Shown: positions 1-8,989, counted from the first letter of the stretch. The stretch is 64,000 nt of DNA from M55B157 sp965657825 (GCA_965657825.1 CBFHQG010000002.1:6438-70437), one strand, 5' to 3'. Numbers and translations: made by a program. Notes: a model not told the origin generated them from the letters alone.

Positions 1-1
1 G

Positions 2-754
2 CCGCAAATAGTCGCCCTGGGGATGCGCGGAATCTACGTCGAGGGAGTTACCGCTCATCCGGCCAGTCAAGCCGGGGCGCTCAGGGTCGGGTTGCACGAG
101 ACCGGGCTCGTGCTCGGTCGACAACCGCCAGACGTGGAGTTCGTCGGGTTCGACGGGCCCAAGGGATTCCGCCGCGCCGTCATGATTCTGTACCGGCCGC
201 TCATGGCGCCGGTTGAAGAAGCGGTATACGTGCCTGCTCGTTATCGCGACATCCTTGAGCGCATATACGAGGTCGTTGGCTTGCCTCGCCTGGTCCACTC
301 CGAGGCAGGTCGACCACCGGCCGACCTGCCTGCGAAATCACAATTCGTCACCGAGTTGCTGTCTGCGACCAAGCACGCACAGATTCGAGTCGCGAAGTAC
401 GGACAGGACTTCGTGGAAGCCCTCCAAGGCCTCATCCGCCGTTTCGAGACAGAGCGATTCGAAGTGATCACGGTCCACCTGCCGCTCGTGAACCCGCTGA
501 CCGCTTACTTCGGCTCGGGTCTGGGAGAACTGGCGCTGTCCTTCAACGCTGTCTTCCCGCAGCAGGATCCGGGTGACGAGCTTGTCCTGGGAGTGAACCT
601 GAGCGAACAAGACCCCGAGACGATTGTCGTTGCCTCGGAGTTCGGCCGGGAGTTGCTCGACTACGTGATCGCGGACCGCGATCGCGTGACGAGCGCCCTT
701 CAGTCGCGGGCTCGATCACGAGCCTCAATGGCTCGCATACTCGACGGTCTGTGA
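2..754 (+). CDS. C-terminal part of a regulatory protein (possible RsbW-like/GNAT fusion), 5' truncated by window edge
   Basis: The reading frame is open to the first base of the window (residues PQIVALG precede the first ATG at 23), so this is the C-terminal 250 residues of a longer protein. The stretch GVTAHPASQ followed by GLHETGLVLG resembles the acetyltransferase-like half of proteins that join an anti-sigma ATPase domain to a GNAT-type domain. That is a recollection of the family, not a search result. The remaining 150 residues are soluble, mixed alpha/beta, and end in an arginine-rich tail. No membrane segment is visible. The next gene is convergent. Function is uncertain because the N-terminal half is missing. 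Confidence 0.5.
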   Translation, partial: PQIVALGMRGIYVEGVTAHPASQAGALRVGLHETGLVLGRQPPDVEFVGFDGPKGFRRAVMILYRPLMAPVEEAVYVPARYRDILERIYEVVGLPRLVHSEAGRPPADLPAKSQFVTELLSATKHAQIRVAKYGQDFVEALQGLIRRFETERFEVITVHLPLVNPLTAYFGSGLGELALSFNAVFPQQDPGDELVLGVNLSEQDPETIVVASEFGRELLDYVIADRDRVTSALQSRARSRASMARILDGL

Positions 755-785
755 AACTGGAGCGTGCAGGAGGGCCAGAGCCCGG

Positions 786-1814
786 TCAGATATGGCTTGC
801 CGGTAGGAGTGTTGACAGGGGGCCTGAGAGTGTGCGCGCCCGATCGGCAAGTTGCCGGAGGTCACTGCTGCCCGGATCGAATGCCGAAGCGCTCATAGAC
901 ATGTAGGCCCGGTCAAGGCCCTCGGCCATGAGTGCCCTTGCGTCAAGGTCCGCGAACTCCGCTATGGCACCCAGCGTTGATCGAGTTTCGCTCACGAGCC
1001 GCTCGTAGGTCGTCACGATGGCTCTGCCTTGCTCGATGAGTGGCACGCCGTGCTCGATGATGGGGGTGAGGGCCGCACACCACTGCGCACTGGCCACTTC
1101 TTCAATGGGCGCGTTCACGAACTGCTCCCAACCTGGAAACAGGTTGAAGTTCCACCATCGCTTTCCCCAGGGAGCAAGGTCGCTGTAGCCGGCAATGTTC
1201 AGCGGTACGTCCATGGGATAGGTGAAGAACCAGGTGGGATGTCGCCAGCCGGCCATGAGGCTGCGAATGGCATTCTCCGGATCACGCACGATGAAGATGA
1301 ACTGCGCGTCAGGGAACCCAGTCGACAGCTCCGGTATCCGCCAGCAGTGACCGGTGTCTTTGTCGACCAGCCGTACCGGGCCGTCTGTGTCCGCGGCCCA
1401 CACGGGATCAAGGGGTGGGAGCGTGAATGGCGCGGTTTCGCTCTGCTCTGAGCCCGCGAAGGGGCCCGCAGTATCGGTGCCAAGTTCCTCAACAAGTTCA
1501 TGGGGGAGATCGAGGTACTGGGCCGGGACACCCTGGCTGGCGCAGCGAACTGCCCATCTTCGCTGCTCATCCTCGCGCCAGGCTCGCTCGCCCCGATATG
1601 CCTCTGCCACGTACTCAGCCGCGACGGCATCAGCACCGGGGAACGATCCGGTCACCTCCTGCCCACCGAGGCGGTGCCAGAGGAACCTGCTTTCGCGCCC
1701 GAGTTTGAAAACGCCGGGTTCGCGAGATAGCACATTCTGAAGCAAGGTCGTGCCCGAACGCGGTGACCCCATAATGAAGATGGGGCGCTGCAGCCGTTCA
1801 CGAGCGTTAGTCAT
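786..1814 (-). CDS. Sulfotransferase family protein
   Basis: A 342-residue cytosolic enzyme expected to move a sulfuryl group from PAPS to an unidentified acceptor. The phosphosulfate-binding loop GSPRSGTTLLQ lies about 15 residues from the start, and an FIFIVRDPENAIRSL segment in the middle matches the second PAPS-binding region of Sulfotransfer_3 proteins. The start is the ATG at 1814; the frame is open further upstream, but that sequence runs through the preceding gene and is arginine/serine-rich shadow sequence. The start overlaps the end of the upstream Cache-HAMP gene by 8 bp, so the two are probably co-translated. Acceptor unknown. Confidence 0.85.
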   Translation of the reverse strand: MTNARERLQRPIFIMGSPRSGTTLLQNVLSREPGVFKLGRESRFLWHRLGGQEVTGSFPGADAVAAEYVAEAYRGERAWREDEQRRWAVRCASQGVPAQYLDLPHELVEELGTDTAGPFAGSEQSETAPFTLPPLDPVWAADTDGPVRLVDKDTGHCWRIPELSTGFPDAQFIFIVRDPENAIRSLMAGWRHPTWFFTYPMDVPLNIAGYSDLAPWGKRWWNFNLFPGWEQFVNAPIEEVASAQWCAALTPIIEHGVPLIEQGRAIVTTYERLVSETRSTLGAIAEFADLDARALMAEGLDRAYMSMSASAFDPGSSDLRQLADRARTLSGPLSTLLPASHI

Positions 1815-3216
1815 TTCGATCCCGAAGTTCACGGGACCGAGACCTGAGCTGTTGGAAGTAGTCACTCTCGGTGATCTCCTGGACTTCCGCAGCCACCTTG
1901 GCCCGATCGATCTGCACGGACAGTTGTTGGACCTGCTCGTGCAGGCGACGCTCGCGCTCCACGATCTCGATGCCCATCGTCTGGAAGGTGCGAGCGAGGT
2001 CGCCGAGTTCGTCCGTCCGTTGAGCGGCGGTGTCCAAAGCTGTCGGATCGAAGGTGCCGTCGGCCAGTGAGGTGGCCGCACGCGCGATCGCATCGACCGG
2101 CTTGGTGATGCGGCGGCTCAGCAGCACCCCGAGGACCAGTCCGACGAGAACCACGAGGACCGCGATGAGGGCCATCCCTATGGCAAGCCCGCGTGCGGGC
2201 GCCGCCAACTGCTCTTGGTTCACTGCGGAGACGAGAATCCAGTCCAAGTCGCCACCGGTCGTTGACGTTTGAACACGCCAGGCGTCATCACCATCAGGGT
2301 TCCAGGGGGCCTGAATGGTCGTCGTGAGCTCGACCCCTGCTTCGGTCGGTGCGGCGGCGAGGATCGAGGCGATCGCCTCCTGCCCTGCGGACGTCTGCGC
2401 CGCGACAGACACCGCCGGTGATCCACTGGCGATAACTTCGCCGGCGCGGTTGAGGATCAAGAAGAAACCATCCCCAGCAAAGGTGAGATCTGCAAAGGTC
2501 TGCTGCAATTCAGATTGGATGGCCGTGAGTCGCTGCTGAACTTCGGCGTCCACATCATCGACGTAGACGCCGGTCCCGACGAGCCAATCCCATGGTTCGT
2601 AGAGAAACATGTAGCCGATCTTGGGTGCGGGCAGTGCTCCGTCCAGCCTCTCCCAGTTGTAGTCCAGGTACCCGCTGCCTTGCGTCAGCACAAGTTCACG
2701 TGCTTCGCGTAGCAAGTACCTCCCGTCGGCATCCTGCATATCTGTGAGGTTGCGGCCCTGGATGCGATCGTCGGGGTGGCCGATTGCGTTGAGATCGAGG
2801 TCGTAGACAAAAAAGTAGTCATCGTTACCGAATCGCACGTTCTTCACCATGTCCAGGGAGCGGGCCTGCGCCTGCGCGGTGGTGAGTTCGCCGCTCTCCG
2901 CCGCTGCGGCGAACTCATCGAGGGAGGCCACGATGGGGGCGGCGACGTCCCGCAAACTCTGCTTGCGCTTCTCCAAGGCCTCAGTTTTGTAGGACACGAT
3001 GTCGTTGTATTCAATTTGCACGAGGGCGCTGATGGCGGCCTGCACATTGCTGACTTCTTGTTCGGACTGGTCAGTGAGCGATGTCGTCACCGCGTTCACA
3101 GCCACGGCGGTGTAGACGATGCCGGAGAGGGAAAGGACGAGCGCGATGCCCAAGGGAACGCGCTGGCTGAAGGTCAAGCGAAAGCGCCGGCGGGGAGACT
3201 TCGGGTCTGCGACCAC
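1807..3216 (-). CDS. Cache-domain membrane sensor with HAMP and a short coiled coil, no output domain
   Basis: 469 residues. A basic N-terminus leads into a membrane helix at about 20-40. An extracytoplasmic part follows, with an sCache_2-like segment (FGNDDYFFVYD, then GYMFLYEPWDWLVGTGVYVD) and a second sensor-like half near residues 240-330. A second helix lies at about 345-368, followed by HAMP (SRRITKPVDAI) and a coiled coil ending EITESDYFQQLRSRSREL. No histidine kinase, cyclase, GGDEF or methyl-accepting domain is present, so it must pass its signal to a partner. It overlaps the sulfotransferase by 8 bp. Ligand and partner are unknown; the domain calls are secure. Confidence 0.82.
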   Translation of the reverse strand: MVADPKSPRRRFRLTFSQRVPLGIALVLSLSGIVYTAVAVNAVTTSLTDQSEQEVSNVQAAISALVQIEYNDIVSYKTEALEKRKQSLRDVAAPIVASLDEFAAAAESGELTTAQAQARSLDMVKNVRFGNDDYFFVYDLDLNAIGHPDDRIQGRNLTDMQDADGRYLLREARELVLTQGSGYLDYNWERLDGALPAPKIGYMFLYEPWDWLVGTGVYVDDVDAEVQQRLTAIQSELQQTFADLTFAGDGFFLILNRAGEVIASGSPAVSVAAQTSAGQEAIASILAAAPTEAGVELTTTIQAPWNPDGDDAWRVQTSTTGGDLDWILVSAVNQEQLAAPARGLAIGMALIAVLVVLVGLVLGVLLSRRITKPVDAIARAATSLADGTFDPTALDTAAQRTDELGDLARTFQTMGIEIVERERRLHEQVQQLSVQIDRAKVAAEVQEITESDYFQQLRSRSRELRDRND

Positions 3217-3347
3217 GCGACCAGTTTGGCCTAGCGGCCGCTGGGATGGCGCGGTGGGGCGACTGTCCGCGTGACGTTTGCACTCGTGGCATCACCTGGC
3301 CATTCGTCCGGGAGGTATCAGGCTGATGCTGTGGCGGGTACGCAGCG

Positions 3348-4013
3348 GTGAGCGGCGTGGTCTTGGGCACGCTCCCCTTTGCCCTGGGAGCGGCGGTGAG
3401 CCCGGCCGTGCTCACCGTGGTGGTCCTGATCCTGGCGAGCGGAAGCCACGCTTTGAGGCGTGCCTGGTTTTTCGCGATCGGCGGCACCCTGCTGACCGCT
3501 GCCTTCATCGTCATTTGCCGAACGTTGCTGACTCAGGTGGGTGGTGCTACCGGCGGCCCTCACTCTCTTGACCGCATCATTGACGCTGCGCTTGCGGTGG
3601 TTCTGGGTGCTTGGGCGATCCTCATCGTCTTGCGGAAACCCAAGACGACGGGCAAACCGAGTCGGATCCAAGCCCTCTTGAGTAGTCGAAAGTCTGTGGT
3701 TTTCGTCGGCTTGGGCGTAGCGGCGATGGCCCTCAATGCCTCAACTCTTGTGATCGTCCTGGCGGGCAGTCACCACATCACCCAGGCTGACGCACCGTTG
3801 GGCGGCAAGGTCATCGCAGCGGCTTTGCTGCTCATCGGCGCGGTGCTTCCACTCGTCGTCCCACCTGCGTTGGTGATGATTAGCGGCTCCCGGGCAGCTG
3901 GATTCCTCCATCGACTCAACACCTTCACGACCACGCACCAGCGCGTCATTAACGCCGCCATCCTCGGCGCAATCTCGGTGCTCCTTGCCTGGAAGGCGAT
4001 CCAGGGCGGCTAG
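3348..4013 (+). CDS. SfLAP/GAP-family multi-pass membrane protein, copy A
   Basis: 221 residues with about six hydrophobic segments. It opens with LGTLPFALGAAVSPAVLTVV, typical of the actinobacterial GAP/Sap (sulfolipid-1-addressing protein, SfLAP) family, which is linked in mycobacteria to export of surface glycolipids. The start is a GTG. It is clearly paralogous to the gene at 4748-5407: GAAVSPAVLTVV, CRTLLTQV, GLGVAAMALN and LAGSHHITQ are shared. Three tRNA genes on the other strand separate the copies. Substrate unknown; the family assignment rests on motif recognition. Confidence 0.75.
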   Translation: MSGVVLGTLPFALGAAVSPAVLTVVVLILASGSHALRRAWFFAIGGTLLTAAFIVICRTLLTQVGGATGGPHSLDRIIDAALAVVLGAWAILIVLRKPKTTGKPSRIQALLSSRKSVVFVGLGVAAMALNASTLVIVLAGSHHITQADAPLGGKVIAAALLLIGAVLPLVVPPALVMISGSRAAGFLHRLNTFTTTHQRVINAAILGAISVLLAWKAIQGG

Positions 4014-4181
4014 GCGGAACTGTCCGACCGCCTCGTGGATGACTAACGTGCCCACGCTGAATTCATCATGCGCGAACTTGCGACCGTGCTTCGGGGGCTG
4101 TTGTGACACTCTCTGTTACACACGAAGATCGACAAGCAGGAATCGAGCGCTTGATTTCGCGGTCTTGTGACGGAGTTTGGG

Positions 4182-4255
4182 TGGCCAGGGACGGGATCGA
4201 ACCGTCGACCTTCCGATTTTCAGTCGGACGCTCGTACCAACTGAGCTACCTGGCC
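4182..4255 (-). tRNA. tRNA-Phe(GAA)
   Basis: Reading the minus strand gives a 74-nt cloverleaf with acceptor GGCCAGG/CCTGGCC, discriminator A, anticodon loop CTGAAAA and T-arm GGTTCGATCC. CCA is not encoded. It is the last of three tRNAs in the order Glu-Asp-Phe. Confidence 0.97.
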
Positions 4256-4283
4256 GAGGGGCCGGCCTTGTGAGCCGACCTGG

Positions 4284-4357
4284 CGACCCCGACGGGACTC
4301 GAACCCGCGACCTCCGCCGTGACAGGGCGGCGCGCTAACCAACTGCGCTACGGGGCC
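4284..4357 (-). tRNA. tRNA-Asp(GTC)
   Basis: Minus-strand cloverleaf with acceptor GGCCCCG/CGGGGTC (one G-U pair), discriminator G, anticodon loop CTGTCAC and T-loop GGTTCGAGTCC. The 3' CCA is encoded at 4281-4283. Confidence 0.97.
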
Positions 4358-4383
4358 TCGATGGGGATGACCCCGGTGAGGCA

Positions 4384-4405
4384 CCACTTTCTCGTGAGAA
4401 AGTGG
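4384..4405. repeat. 10-bp perfect hairpin between tRNA-Glu and tRNA-Asp
   Basis: CCACTTTCTC and GAGAAAGTGG are perfect reverse complements separated by two bases, inside the spacer of the tRNA-Glu/Asp transcript. It could be an RNA-processing stem or an internal terminator; there is no T-tract. Confidence 0.6.
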
Positions 4406-4415
4406 GTGGAACTCG

Positions 4416-4488
4416 CGTCCCCAACGGGATTCGAACCCGCGCTGCCGCCTTGAAAGGGCGGTGTCCTAGGCCGCTAGACGATGGGGAC
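4416..4488 (-). tRNA. tRNA-Glu(TTC)
   Basis: Minus-strand 73-nt cloverleaf with acceptor GTCCCCA/TGGGGAC, discriminator G, anticodon loop CTTTCAA and T-loop GGTTCGAATCC. It is the first gene of the tRNA cluster. The 259 bases between it and the next gene show no recognisable feature. Confidence 0.97.
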
Positions 4489-4747
4489 CTGACCTCGGTC
4501 GCCATCGACCGAACGCCGTCGGAGACCGCCCAAGCATAGGGGAGGCCGACGGCCACCCCAACGTCGGGACCCCTCTAGGTTCTCACCCTGCTGGCTCGCC
4601 CGTCAGCGTAGGGCAGCTGGCCCCCGCCAGCCGGACCACTGCCCGACACACCGAGGAGCACTGGGTGGACTTCAGAGGAGTCCTGCCACACTGTCGCTCA
4701 CCCATCGTGGGTGTGTTCGTTCTAGGGCAACAGGTGAGTGACCACGC

Positions 4748-5407
4748 GTGGATAGCCTCCTGATCGGAACCCTGCCGTTCGCTGCTGGTGCGGCCGTCAG
4801 CCCCGCAGTTCTCACCGTCGTCATCCTCATCCTCGCCAGCGGTGAGCATGCCCGACGTCGAGCCTGGCTGTTCGCTGCAGGTGGTACCGCCTTCACTGCG
4901 CTCTTCATCCTCGTCTGCCGCACGCTGCTGACCCAGGTCGCAGGCTCGGGGAACGCACCTGACCCCATCGACCGCATCATCGAGGGTGTTCTCGCACTCG
5001 CGCTTGTCGTGCTTGCGCTCCTGCCGTGGCTGCGACACCAGAAGGCGCGATCCGGTCCTAGTCGGATCCAACGCCTGCTCAGCAGCGACCGTTCCTCGGT
5101 CTTCCTCGGTCTCGGCGTAGCAGCCATGGCGCTGAACGGATCGACCCTCATCATCGTCCTCGCGGGCAGCCACCACATCACGCAGACCAACGCTGCCCTA
5201 GACGCCAAGATCCTCGCCGCCCTCATCCTCCTGATCGGGGCGGTGCTGCCCCTGGTAATTCCGCCGCTTCTGGTCTCCATCGGCGGCCATCGGATGGATG
5301 GCTTCCTGCACAATCTCAACACCTTCTCCCAGGCTCATCAGCGCACGATCAACACCGTGATCCTGTTGCTGATCGCCGCGCTGCTTGCCTACAAGGCGCT
5401 GGTATAG
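4748..5407 (+). CDS. SfLAP/GAP-family multi-pass membrane protein, copy B
   Basis: 219 residues, about six membrane segments, GTG start. By eye it shares well over half its residues with the protein at 3348-4013, including the complete GLGVAAMALN and LAGSHHITQ blocks, so the two are recent paralogues. Members of this actinobacterial family are integral membrane proteins associated with transport of lipids or small molecules to the surface. The three tRNAs between the copies are on the opposite strand. A metallopeptidase gene follows after 42 bases. Specific role unknown. Confidence 0.75.
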   Translation: MDSLLIGTLPFAAGAAVSPAVLTVVILILASGEHARRRAWLFAAGGTAFTALFILVCRTLLTQVAGSGNAPDPIDRIIEGVLALALVVLALLPWLRHQKARSGPSRIQRLLSSDRSSVFLGLGVAAMALNGSTLIIVLAGSHHITQTNAALDAKILAALILLIGAVLPLVIPPLLVSIGGHRMDGFLHNLNTFSQAHQRTINTVILLLIAALLAYKALV

Positions 5408-5449
5408 AGCCGAGCCCGGTGTGGTGAGCGCGCGTGTCAGGATGATCAC

Positions 5450-5800
5450 GTGATCGAGGTGAACCCCGCGGAGTTCGAGGATCTCGTGGCCGAAGCGCTA
5501 GAGGCTGTCCCCGGTGAACTCGCCCGACTCGTCGACAACGTCGTGTTCGTCGTCGAGGACGACGGTCCACCAGATGACCCGGATCTGCTCGGCCTGTACG
5601 AGGGGTTCGCATTGACCGAGCGCGACTACCGATACGCAGGCGCGCTACCAGATCGCATCACGATCTATCGCAACCCCACCCTGCGCATCTGCGACACCCT
5701 CGAGCACGTCATCGAGGAGGTCACCATCACCGTTGTCCACGAGATAGCTCACCACTTCGGCATCGACGACGATCGGTTACACGAACTCGGCTACGACTAG
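5450..5800 (+). CDS. Zincin-like metallopeptidase family protein
   Basis: A 116-residue protein with a zinc-protease motif near the C-terminus, VHEIAHHFGIDDDRLHELG. This is HExxH with a downstream aspartate/glutamate, the hallmark of the small Zincin_1 (DUF1025) family common in Actinobacteria. There is no signal peptide, so it is cytoplasmic. GTG start. The last 4 bp overlap the end of the convergent SGNH gene. Substrates of this family are not established. Confidence 0.85.
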   Translation: MIEVNPAEFEDLVAEALEAVPGELARLVDNVVFVVEDDGPPDDPDLLGLYEGFALTERDYRYAGALPDRITIYRNPTLRICDTLEHVIEEVTITVVHEIAHHFGIDDDRLHELGYD

Positions 5801-6435
5801 CGACGAGCGCGGGCGATGTTATCCAGACGCTTCGCATAGGACGCACATCCTTTCGGGTTCACATGGAACCCATCGGCCCAGAACAGGTACGGACGGTTAT
5901 TGGTGATCGCGTTCCAGTCGAATACCCGGACGTTGTTGTAGCGCTCAGGCAGCGCGCGGATCGCCGCGTTCGTGCGCTCTTCGAAGGTGTAGCGGGAGTA
6001 GTTGTTAGGCAGTTGAATCGTGACGAAGATGATCAGCCGCTTCCTCCCGATCGCCTTGACAACTCGGTCGAGGTCAGCGGGGTACGCCCCGCCGTTCGTA
6101 CCGAGGTGCACCACGACACGTTTCGGCAGGGACGATCGTCGGGCACGCAGGGTCTCGATTCCGGCTGAGATCTGGCGCGAGCCCACCGCGTCGACGGTGT
6201 AGCGGCGCGCCTCCAGGCAGGTGCGGGCCCCGATCATCACCGAATCCCCGATGGCGAAGATACGTCCGGAGTACTGCTTCTTGGTGGAGGCCTCTGCCGG
6301 TGCGGGAAATGCCAGCACGCTCGCGAGCATCGCGGCGATGGCGATGACGGGCGCATAGGCGCGAACGTGGCGCTCCGGTGCGCGCAGTAGTCGGTCGACC
6401 GCATGATGCGGTGCTAAGACGCGCCAGGCCCTCAC
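5797..6435 (-). CDS. Exported SGNH-fold hydrolase/acyltransferase-like protein
   Basis: 212 residues with an N-terminal hydrophobic export segment (VIAIAAMLASVLAF, then an Ala-rich cleavage-like region near residue 50). The mature part has SGNH blocks: GDSV (nucleophile serine), HLGTNGG, and DGFHVNPKG carrying the catalytic Asp-His. The layout resembles the stand-alone SGNH domain found at the C-terminus of OafA/YrhL peptidoglycan O-acyltransferases. A role in modifying cell-wall or surface glycans is inferred. It converges on the metallopeptidase gene with a 4-bp overlap. Confidence 0.8.
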   Translation of the reverse strand: MRAWRVLAPHHAVDRLLRAPERHVRAYAPVIAIAAMLASVLAFPAPAEASTKKQYSGRIFAIGDSVMIGARTCLEARRYTVDAVGSRQISAGIETLRARRSSLPKRVVVHLGTNGGAYPADLDRVVKAIGRKRLIIFVTIQLPNNYSRYTFEERTNAAIRALPERYNNVRVFDWNAITNNRPYLFWADGFHVNPKGCASYAKRLDNIARARR

Positions 6436-6521
6436 GAAGTCGATAGTAGGTCGCGCGCAAACTTCGGGGGATTCTTCGGGCGATAGCTGCCCAATATGGG
6501 CGCGAATCGCCCGAAGAAGGG

Positions 6522-7541
6522 CTAGCGGGGGGCGGCCGCGCGCTGGAGGCGATCGAGGACCGCCTCAACCGGGCCGTCATCGGGGGTCGGTGGGATTGCG
6601 AGCACCAGGGCGAGGTCATCGGTATCGGCGCGGCGAAGCGCGGCATACAGGCTGCGGGCGTAGTCGTCGCTGCCCTGCGGTGACGCGAGTCGTTGCACGC
6701 CCTCGGGAGTGGGCTCGCTCGCCGGTGCGATCAAACCGACCCGCTGGGCTTGCGCACCGATCTCGACATGGGCCATGAGGAGAGCCAATGCTGCCTGGAG
6801 ATCGGGGCTGATGATCACCTGCGCTCGAGGGGCGTAGTGGGAGGGCAGGGAGCCGGGCACGCGGATATCGCTGACCCCGTCGTGCATCTGCTGCGGCGTG
6901 CAATCGCAGACAGCGGCGATCTCATCGACAGTCACTCCACCGGGACGCAGAATGCGCGGAAGATCACCGGTGCAGTCGACGATCGTGGACTCCACTCCCA
7001 CCTCGCTGGGGCCACCGTCCAGCATGACGTCGTCCGGCCCGAGCCGATCAGCCAACTCATCGGCAGCATGCTCGAGGGAGGTGGGCGAGACGCGGCCGAA
7101 GACATTCGCGCTCGGTGCGGCAACACCATGCGGCGCACCCTGCGGATCGAGTTCATCCATGCGCCGCAGGACCGCAGCGGCCACCGGATGGGAGGGCACG
7201 CGGATAGCAACCGTCGCCTGCCCACCGGTGACGATGTCGGGAGTGCGTGGCCCGCGCGGTACGACGAGGGTGAGGGGTCCGGGCCAGAACTCCTCGGCTA
7301 ACAGGCGGGGGAGTGGAGCGGCGTCGGCACCCCAGGTGTTGGACAGGGCGGCGAGCCCGTCGGCGACGTGCACGATGAGTGGGTGACCGGCAGGACGCCC
7401 CTTCACCTGGTAAATGCGTTGCACCGCGACGGGATCATCGGCTCGAGCGGCAAGGCCATAGACCGTCTCGGTGGGCAACACGACGAGCGCGCCGTCGAGG
7501 AGTGCCTGAGCAGCGGCGTCGATGGAGGTCGGCGCCGTCAC
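6522..7541 (-). CDS. tsaC: L-threonylcarbamoyladenylate synthase (Sua5 type)
   Basis: 339 residues. It makes threonylcarbamoyl-AMP from threonine, bicarbonate and ATP, the first step of t6A37 tRNA modification. The YrdC/TsaC domain occupies about residues 5-205 with LPTETVYGLAA, KGRPAGHPLIVHV and PSANVFGRVSPTS. A C-terminal Sua5 domain (about 225-330) makes this the long form rather than the short TsaC. Its start overlaps the end of the upstream TPR gene (ATGA), so the two are translationally coupled. No sibling t6A genes are in the window. Confidence 0.93.
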   Translation of the reverse strand: MTAPTSIDAAAQALLDGALVVLPTETVYGLAARADDPVAVQRIYQVKGRPAGHPLIVHVADGLAALSNTWGADAAPLPRLLAEEFWPGPLTLVVPRGPRTPDIVTGGQATVAIRVPSHPVAAAVLRRMDELDPQGAPHGVAAPSANVFGRVSPTSLEHAADELADRLGPDDVMLDGGPSEVGVESTIVDCTGDLPRILRPGGVTVDEIAAVCDCTPQQMHDGVSDIRVPGSLPSHYAPRAQVIISPDLQAALALLMAHVEIGAQAQRVGLIAPASEPTPEGVQRLASPQGSDDYARSLYAALRRADTDDLALVLAIPPTPDDGPVEAVLDRLQRAAAPR

Positions 7542-8989
7542 CTCGCGTCAGGCCCGATCTCGCGTCCGGTTCGGGGCGTGTCTCCGTCGATATCGAAAAC
7601 CATCGCGTGACCACCCGATGCGAATGCATCGTCGGGAGCCTCGGTGCGTGAACCCTCGAGCAGTGACTGAAGCACGACGAGATTGTAATGCGCCGCATGG
7701 CGAGCTTCTGCTGATTCGGTAGCGATGACCTCGGGGATCTGCGCATAGGCCTCGACCGCTGCCGAGTATCGCGAGTGTGCAGCGTCATGAGACCCGAGTC
7801 GGGCAAGGAGTGCACCGGCCTCCTGATGGCAACCGGCAGCCCGATCGGTCATGCCCTCTGCGTCATACCCGGCGCGTGCTGCATCGAGAAGTGCGATCGC
7901 CTCCACGGCTTCGCCAGGGTCGCCGGTGCGTGCTCGCGCCACTGCCTCACCATGCTGGGCGTCAGACAACCGCACCGGGTCACCTGATGCCTCCGCTGCT
8001 GTCACCGCCTCGGCGAATGCTTCGATGGCGCGAGTGGAGTCACCGGCGTCATCCATGGTCGTCGCCAGGGCGCCAAGCAGATCGGCCTGCATCCCGGCGT
8101 CGGCTTCACCGCGTGCGACGAGCGTGCGCGCAGCAGTAGCCGATCTCCGCAGGACCTCCACGGCCCGGGAGTACTGACCGTCTGCCGTGAGTCTCTGGGC
8201 AAGTCCAGGGCCGGCGAGGGCGACCGCACGATCCTCACCCAGCGCGGCGAAGGATTCGAAGGCCTCGATGAGACTGAGCAGCGCGTCATCATCACGCCCG
8301 GTACCGGCGAGCGCGGCGCCCAGAACCTGACGGACTCGCGCCTGCAGATACGGATCGTCATCGCAGTCGCGAAGGAGGAGCAGCGATTCGCGGACGGCTT
8401 CGGCGAAGCGGCCGTCCTCGGTGAGGAGGGCGGCATGCTCGTATCGGGCCTGTCGGCGCTCGACCTCGGGCAGGGCAGCGTCGTGGGAGGCACGACCGCT
8501 GGCAGCCAGCGCGTCCGCCCCCGTGCCGGATGCGCGGGCGAGCCGATCAGAGATGACGTCGAGGGCTTTGCGCAGGTCGCGGCGCCGCCACCCCTTCGTG
8601 AAGGGTCGGGCGGCCTCGATCGCCGCGTGCGCCTCGCCGAGTCGACCGAGCTGCTCGTACGCGCCGGCCTGCCCCACGCGCACCCATGCCTCCAGGGTGT
8701 CCAGATCGCCGAGGTTCTCACCGGGCGGAGCGAGGGAGAGAGACGCGATGCTCAGCAGACGCATTCGTTCGTGCTCCCCGTCGGTGCGCAGCAGGTCCAG
8801 ATAGCCCTCCGCCTCGGCGAGGTCCTCGAGGGCCTGCGCGGGCTGGCCCAGGGTGAGCAGGGCATGCCCGGCCTGGGTCAGGGCCAGCGCAACGGCGAAG
8901 GAGGATCCCTGGGCGCGGGCGGCCTCGGCGTCGGCACGGGCCTGGGCCAAGACGGCCTCCGCCGGGTGCTCCTCGGGACCGGTCGACAT
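7538..8989 (-). CDS. TPR-repeat protein of unknown function
   Basis: 483 residues, almost wholly alpha-helical and alanine-rich, made of repeated 34-residue-like helical pairs. Examples are AEAVLAQARADAEAARAQG, LTQAGHALLTLGQPAQALEDL and LIEAFESFAALGEDRAVAL. These are tetratricopeptide repeats from about residue 10 to 440, which suggests a protein-binding scaffold. No signal peptide or enzymatic domain is visible. The last 4 bp overlap the tsaC start, so it is the first gene of a two-gene operon with tsaC. A link to translation or tRNA modification is only inferred from that coupling. Confidence 0.75.
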   Translation of the reverse strand: MSTGPEEHPAEAVLAQARADAEAARAQGSSFAVALALTQAGHALLTLGQPAQALEDLAEAEGYLDLLRTDGEHERMRLLSIASLSLAPPGENLGDLDTLEAWVRVGQAGAYEQLGRLGEAHAAIEAARPFTKGWRRRDLRKALDVISDRLARASGTGADALAASGRASHDAALPEVERRQARYEHAALLTEDGRFAEAVRESLLLLRDCDDDPYLQARVRQVLGAALAGTGRDDDALLSLIEAFESFAALGEDRAVALAGPGLAQRLTADGQYSRAVEVLRRSATAARTLVARGEADAGMQADLLGALATTMDDAGDSTRAIEAFAEAVTAAEASGDPVRLSDAQHGEAVARARTGDPGEAVEAIALLDAARAGYDAEGMTDRAAGCHQEAGALLARLGSHDAAHSRYSAAVEAYAQIPEVIATESAEARHAAHYNLVVLQSLLEGSRTEAPDDAFASGGHAMVFDIDGDTPRTGREIGPDAR

